Assembly: GCA_937898205.1 (NCBI GenBank)
Contig: CALEJC010000100.1
Coordinates: forward strand, 1 to 8,771
Length of the DNA: 8,771 nucleotides
Origin: an uncultured Bacteroidales bacterium
GTDB taxonomy: Bacteria > Bacteroidota > Bacteroidia > Bacteroidales > UBA932
Reading direction: 5' to 3'
Made by a program: the position numbers and the translations under genes. The notes below the pieces were generated by a model. The model searched no databases. It had not been told where the DNA came from and worked only from the letters and a program-made list of their open reading frames with translations. Positions 4,626 through 8,771 of the stretch are shown piece after piece; the first letter of the stretch is position 1, and every line of letters starts with the position of its first letter.

Positions 4626-7424
4626 TTAAAAAGTAAGACTCACACCTGCAACTACGCTGCGGTAGAGCTGAGAAACGCCATAGGCCTCAGGATCGCTGAC
4701 AGCCATCTTGTCGAAGCTGAAGAGATCGTTTCCTCTCACATATACCTTAGCACCCTTTACAAAAGTAGTCTTGCGGAGAAGATTCTCCGGCACGTTGTAG
4801 TAAAGCTCAATGTTGCGGAGCTTCACAAACGAGCGGTCTGCAAGGAATACAGTGTTGGTGCGGTAGTTGTTGGCATTGCTCTGGCTGCTAAGTCTTGGGA
4901 AGAGGGCATCCTGGTTAGATGGAGTCCATCTGTTGTCGTAGTAGTACTGAGAGATGTTGGTATTGTCCACGAGTGGGAAATACATACTCTTAGTATTGAG
5001 GACAGCACTGTAACGACCTGCACCCTGGAAGAGAGCATAGAATCCGAGGCCCTTCCACTCAGCGCCAAGCTGGAAGTTGAAGAAGAGCTGAGGAGCTGTA
5101 GTGCTGAAGCCGATAGGAACTGTATCGTTGGCATCAATCACGTTGTCACCATTGACATCCTCATACTTGATGTCACCAGGACGTACTGTAGTGAAGGTCT
5201 GCACAGGGCTTGCAGCGATGTCAGCATTGTCCTTGAAGTAACCGATAGCCTTGAGACCATAGAGCTGGTTAACGCTCTGACCTGTCTGGATGAGATTATC
5301 ATACATACGAGGCTCTTCGAGCATATCCACGATCTTGTTGCGGTTAAGGTTGAAGTTACCACCGAGGTTGAATGTAAAATCGCCCACAGTCTTGGTGTAG
5401 TTGACTCCGAGTTCTCCACCCCAGCTGTCTACGATACCACCATTCTCATAAGGAGCTTCCTTACCGAGTACGTCTGAGTACTTACCCTCTGAGCTTACCC
5501 AGATGTTGGCTCTGCGCTGGTAGTAGGCGTCAGCGGATACTGAAAGACCGTTGAATACGCGAGTATCTACACCGAAGTTAAACTTGGCTGCTGTCTCGTG
5601 ATATGGATTGGTTGTAGCAAGCTGACCGAGATTGGTTGTACCAAATGTTGGGTTGAAGCTACTGTCAAATGGATAACCGCCACCGCTTGTAGTGTACTGC
5701 TGAGCGTAGTATGCCCAGTAGTTGTCACCTGGGAGGTAGTCAGCATTGAGGATACCTGCTGAAGCGCGGAGCTTGAGGAAGTTCACCCAAGATGAGTTCA
5801 TCCAGTCTTCCTTTGACATGATCCAGCCAAGAGCCACAGTTGGAGAGAAAGCCCACTTTGTGCCAGGAGCAAGGCGGCTAGAGCCGTTGGCTGCAAGAGT
5901 CACGTCCGCGAGGTACTTACCCTCATAGCCATAGTGTCCCCAAAGGCTGACGTTCTGACGATATACTGTGTTGTTGACACCGTTAGGGTCTGTGTAGTCA
6001 TAGTCCCACTTCAACTGTGCATATACATCGTGTACATCCTCCTGCATCTCATAGGTGAGAGCGCCGGCAGCATACATTCTGCGGTCATAGCTGTTAGTAC
6101 CTGAACCTGAACCCATAGCTGAGTCACTACCCTGGTTCTTGCTTGTAAAAGTAGGAGCGCCGGCACCTGCAGCCCAGTTAGGAGTAGTCACAGAGTAGAT
6201 ATAAGTCTTGCTGTGGTTCTCGTAGATGTTGGAGATGTTGTCATAGGCAACCTTTACAAATGCGCCCAAGCCAGGAAGCCAAGAAGAGAGATCCTGCTTG
6301 ATGGTAAGGTCTGTAAAGAGGGCACGGGTGTGGTTCTTATAGTAAGCTGCACCGGCACTCTGAGCCACAGGGTTCATGGTACCGTCCCAAGTGTCGCTAC
6401 CAGCCCAACGGCCGTCTGCATCTCTGATAGGGAAAGCAGCTGAAGGCACGGTATAAACCATATCCCAGACATTTACATTATTACCAGGACGGTTGTTCTC
6501 AAGGAGCATACCGAGGATATTTACCTTTACATCAGTAGTAGGAGTAAGGTCTACATCAAGGTTAAGACGCATGTTACCACGCACATACTTGTCCTGAGTG
6601 CTGTAGCCCTCATTGGCCTCTGACTGCTTGATGAAGCCGCGGTCAGCCACGAGGTCGAGCATTGCGAAATAACGGAATCTCTCTGCACCACCGCTGAACT
6701 CTACATTGAAGTTGTCAGTTGAAGCTGTGTTGCGGAAAGTCTCATCTACCCAGTTTACGCTTGGGTAAAGAAGCGGATAAGATCCATCCTTGAGAGCCTG
6801 AAGCTCATTGTCGTTGTAACGAGCACCAAGACCATCGTTGATACGAGCCTCATTGATAGCAAGACCATAGGTGTGTCCATCAACAAACTTAGGAGTGTTG
6901 ATGAGCTGGTTGAACTGATGGTCATAGGTAAACTTCACCTTCTGTGAATTGTAGGCACCTCTCTTGGTTGTGATCTGGATAGCACCATTGGCACCCTTGT
7001 AACCATAGAGAGCAACGGCAGCGGCATCCTTAAGGATAGTCACGCTCTCAACTTCCTTGGCGGAAATGTTCTGGATATTACGCTCGATACCATCTACGAG
7101 GATGAGTGGAGCATTGTTGCCATTGAGAGTCTGAAGACCGCGCACGTAGAAAGTAGGATTCTGCTCTGAATACAGACCAGCGCCCTGCAGAGAGATCAGA
7201 CCATTACCCTGTCCGAGAATACTGTTGCCGATATTCTTGGAAGAGCGGTGCTCAATATCCTCCGCTGTGATTATTGAAACGGCTGCTGTGGATTCCTCCA
7301 ATGTCAGCGACTTGATCTGGCCGGCATCAACTACCTTGTTTTCTGCGGTAGTAGCCTCCTGAGCAGAAAGGCCCAGGCAGACAAAAGCTGACAGCGCAAG
7401 CACAAATATATTTTTCTTGTTCAT
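4626..7424 (-). CDS. SusC/RagA-family TonB-dependent outer-membrane transporter, short form (complete)
   Basis: This is a 22-strand-type outer-membrane barrel that imports substrate delivered by its SusD lid, driven by TonB-ExbBD. The 932 residues start with a signal peptide cleaved near LSA-QE (21/22). A short linker follows (22-46). The plug domain (about 47-156) carries FYVRGLQTL (92-100), APLILVDGIERN (105-116) and SVTILKDAAAVALYGYKGANGAI (127-149), which are SusC-type plug signatures. The rest is barrel, ending in the strand VVAGVSLTF with terminal Phe. Most SusC proteins are about 1000-1100 residues and carry a carboxypeptidase-regulatory-like beta-sandwich before the plug. That domain is missing, and no clear TonB box is seen; the best candidate is NKVVDAG (29-35). 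A DxNxDxxxDxxD calcium-type loop lies at 756-767. The gene sits 22 bp after one susD-like gene and 26 bp before another. Family is certain; substrate is unknown. Confidence 0.95.
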   Translation of the reverse strand: MNKKNIFVLALSAFVCLGLSAQEATTAENKVVDAGQIKSLTLEESTAAVSIITAEDIEHRSSKNIGNSILGQGNGLISLQGAGLYSEQNPTFYVRGLQTLNGNNAPLILVDGIERNIQNISAKEVESVTILKDAAAVALYGYKGANGAIQITTKRGAYNSQKVKFTYDHQFNQLINTPKFVDGHTYGLAINEARINDGLGARYNDNELQALKDGSYPLLYPSVNWVDETFRNTASTDNFNVEFSGGAERFRYFAMLDLVADRGFIKQSEANEGYSTQDKYVRGNMRLNLDVDLTPTTDVKVNILGMLLENNRPGNNVNVWDMVYTVPSAAFPIRDADGRWAGSDTWDGTMNPVAQSAGAAYYKNHTRALFTDLTIKQDLSSWLPGLGAFVKVAYDNISNIYENHSKTYIYSVTTPNWAAGAGAPTFTSKNQGSDSAMGSGSGTNSYDRRMYAAGALTYEMQEDVHDVYAQLKWDYDYTDPNGVNNTVYRQNVSLWGHYGYEGKYLADVTLAANGSSRLAPGTKWAFSPTVALGWIMSKEDWMNSSWVNFLKLRASAGILNADYLPGDNYWAYYAQQYTTSGGGYPFDSSFNPTFGTTNLGQLATTNPYHETAAKFNFGVDTRVFNGLSVSADAYYQRRANIWVSSEGKYSDVLGKEAPYENGGIVDSWGGELGVNYTKTVGDFTFNLGGNFNLNRNKIVDMLEEPRMYDNLIQTGQSVNQLYGLKAIGYFKDNADIAASPVQTFTTVRPGDIKYEDVNGDNVIDANDTVPIGFSTTAPQLFFNFQLGAEWKGLGFYALFQGAGRYSAVLNTKSMYFPLVDNTNISQYYYDNRWTPSNQDALFPRLSSQSNANNYRTNTVFLADRSFVKLRNIELYYNVPENLLRKTTFVKGAKVYVRGNDLFSFDKMAVSDPEAYGVSQLYRSVVAGVSLTF
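5124..5159 (-). other. EF-hand/dockerin-like calcium loop within the SusC-like transporter
   Basis: Residues 756-767 read DVNGDNVIDAND, with acidic or Asn side chains at loop positions 1, 3, 5, 9 and 12. It is preceded by RPGDIKYE. DxNGDxxID loops after 'PGDIKY' are frequent in SusC-like barrels and probably bind a cation in an extracellular loop. The assignment is from pattern only. Confidence 0.6.
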
Positions 7425-7446
7425 TTGTTAAAAGATTTGCGTTAGA

Positions 7447-8771
7447 CTACCAACCTGCATTCTGGATAAGGCCATAGCCCTTGTTGATCTCAGTGATTGG
7501 GAACGGCTGGAGATACCACTTAGGATCAAAACCATCAGTCCACCACTTACGAGCACCCACAGAGATAGGCTGCTTCTCATATCTGAAGTGTGAAGGCTCA
7601 TACCAAAGCTCTGAACCCTGCGCAGCGCTAGTTCTGTCACTATTATACCACTGAGTCTCTGAATCCTTACCGTCAACCTGACGATAGATAAGGAGACGGT
7701 GAAGAGTGCGCTCAAAGAGATCAGTTCTCTTATAGCGGATCATATCGAAGTAGCGTGCCTCCTGGTATGAAAGCTCAATTGCTCTCTCGCGGAGAATCTC
7801 TTCAAGGAGAGCTGCATCGTCGTTGAGAAGATTCTTGTCAGGATTGCACTCGGCAAGACCACCAAGACCTACTCTTGCGCGGACAGCATCTACGAGCTCG
7901 ATAGCCTTTGCATTGTCGCTGTCAGCCTGGAGAAGAGCCTCTGCATAGGTGAGATATACGTCACTAAGAGGAAGAGCTACCCACTGAGCGTGCTTTCTTC
8001 TAAACGACTCACCTACTACATACTTAAGGTTACGGTAACCTGTAGGATACATATTGTTCTGAGCCACAGGGCCATTACCTGCAAGAGTGCCACCAACCCA
8101 AAGCTCATAGTTCTGACCGCTTCTGTTACCATTTGCCCAGTCTGTACCTACGAGAGCGCCATTAACAGCAACAGTCTCATAAAGTCTTGGGTCACGGGTG
8201 TATTTGCGGTTAGCAAGCATCTGAGCGCTAGGATTTCTCTCTCCCTTTATGAACATATTGTCCAGTGTGAGAGCCTCACCATTGAGAACTTTGTTTCCGG
8301 CCTCAAGCTCATCCCAATCAAACGGAGTACCGTCTGCCCATGGGAACATCTCTACAAACTCCTGAGTTGGAGAATAGCTGAAACGTGTGTTGCCACCGCT
8401 TCCATCTGCCTTGCCACCCCAGCTGAGGTTGTAGAAACCATAGTCATTGCTGTGAGCCTTGTCAGACTGACGTACGCTGTGCACAACCTCTGTGCTGCTC
8501 TGGAGCATATAAGCTGAGCGGTATGCATAAGCATATGCCTCCTGTGTCTGAGCAGATGGAGTAACAAGCTGATAGTGACCACCTGCTGCCATAGCTGAGA
8601 AGAAGTCAGCACAAGCATTCTTTACAGCAGTCCAGCGGCTCTTGTCATATCCGCCATACCAAGACACTGAAGGATCTTCAAGTGTGTACTGGTTGCCGTA
8701 GTAAGGCTCACTGTCGTTGAAGAGTGGAGATGCAGCAAACTGAAGGATCTTGATCTTGAGGGCCATAGCAC
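7447..8771 (-). CDS. SusD/RagB-family outer-membrane lipoprotein, N-terminus cut by the window edge
   Basis: This is a second SusD-type lid protein, first in the visible part of the operon. The frame is open to the right edge. The last visible codons read AMALKIKILQFAASPLFND, which is the internal ALKARxLxxAASPLFN scaffold helix of SusD proteins (near residue 230 in the downstream paralogue), so the Met at 8766 is not the start. Roughly 200 residues, including the signal peptide and lipid-anchor Cys, lie outside the window. The visible 440 residues include YTRDPRLYETVAVNG, LPLSDVYLTYAEALLQA, ERAIELSYQEARYFDMIRY (where the paralogue has ERMVELAFEGHRFWDVRRW), LQPFPITEI and the C-terminal QNAGW. 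Outside these landmarks it differs strongly from the downstream SusD, so it is not a recent duplicate and probably binds another ligand or partner. Its own SusC partner is probably encoded beyond the right edge; this is inference. Confidence 0.92.
   Translation of the reverse strand, partial: AMALKIKILQFAASPLFNDSEPYYGNQYTLEDPSVSWYGGYDKSRWTAVKNACADFFSAMAAGGHYQLVTPSAQTQEAYAYAYRSAYMLQSSTEVVHSVRQSDKAHSNDYGFYNLSWGGKADGSGGNTRFSYSPTQEFVEMFPWADGTPFDWDELEAGNKVLNGEALTLDNMFIKGERNPSAQMLANRKYTRDPRLYETVAVNGALVGTDWANGNRSGQNYELWVGGTLAGNGPVAQNNMYPTGYRNLKYVVGESFRRKHAQWVALPLSDVYLTYAEALLQADSDNAKAIELVDAVRARVGLGGLAECNPDKNLLNDDAALLEEILRERAIELSYQEARYFDMIRYKRTDLFERTLHRLLIYRQVDGKDSETQWYNSDRTSAAQGSELWYEPSHFRYEKQPISVGARKWWTDGFDPKWYLQPFPITEINKGYGLIQNAGW

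Noticed and set aside
7990..8517. 175-codon + strand open frame inside the partial susD-like gene
   Set aside because: It is an antisense shadow of a recognised SusD reading frame, with no domain, no start signal and biased composition.
8764..8766. ATG as the start of the right-edge susD-like gene
   Set aside because: It lies within a conserved internal SusD helix, and no signal peptide or lipobox follows. The gene is cut by the window edge.

Overview
The window looks like chromosomal DNA from a Bacteroidales-type bacterium (phylum Bacteroidota). The evidence is a pair of SusC/SusD-type outer-membrane nutrient-uptake genes plus a second susD-like gene, a ribosomal protein S16 with the long Ala/Lys/Glu-rich tail typical of this phylum, and gene starts without Shine-Dalgarno sequences. 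Genus cannot be fixed from the sequence alone. Base composition is roughly balanced between GC and AT.

Left part, + strand (1-989): the 3' part of rpsP (S16), whose true start lies just outside the left edge, followed by rimM (30S maturation factor). The two share one base (TAATG), so they are probably translationally coupled. An intrinsic terminator whose hairpin includes the rimM stop codon closes this housekeeping unit.

Middle, + strand (991-2822): two family-2 (GT-A fold) glycosyltransferase genes overlapping by 8 bp, probably a small operon for a surface or secreted polysaccharide. A weak candidate Bacteroidota -7 element sits directly after the rimM terminator, only a few bases before the first start codon. 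A strong, nearly symmetric hairpin (2832-2865) ends this unit and can also end the convergent sus operon.

Right part, - strand (2884-8771), read right to left: a susD-like gene cut by the right edge, a complete susC-like TonB-dependent transporter gene, and a complete susD-like lipoprotein gene. Gaps are 22 and 26 bp, so this is one operon whose promoter lies beyond the window. The order susD-susC-susD suggests tandem susCD pairs, with the first susC outside the window. The products should form outer-membrane 'pedal-bin' import complexes: a SusD lid lipoprotein on a SusC barrel powered by TonB. No glycoside hydrolase, peptidase, sensor or sigma/anti-sigma gene is visible, so the substrate cannot be named.

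The window has no RNA gene, CRISPR array, insertion sequence or phage gene that I can support, and no gene-free stretch over 300 bases. I see no clearly new system. The more unusual points are the short SusC without its usual N-terminal domain, the tandem susD layout, and a glycosyltransferase lacking the usual early Asp motif.
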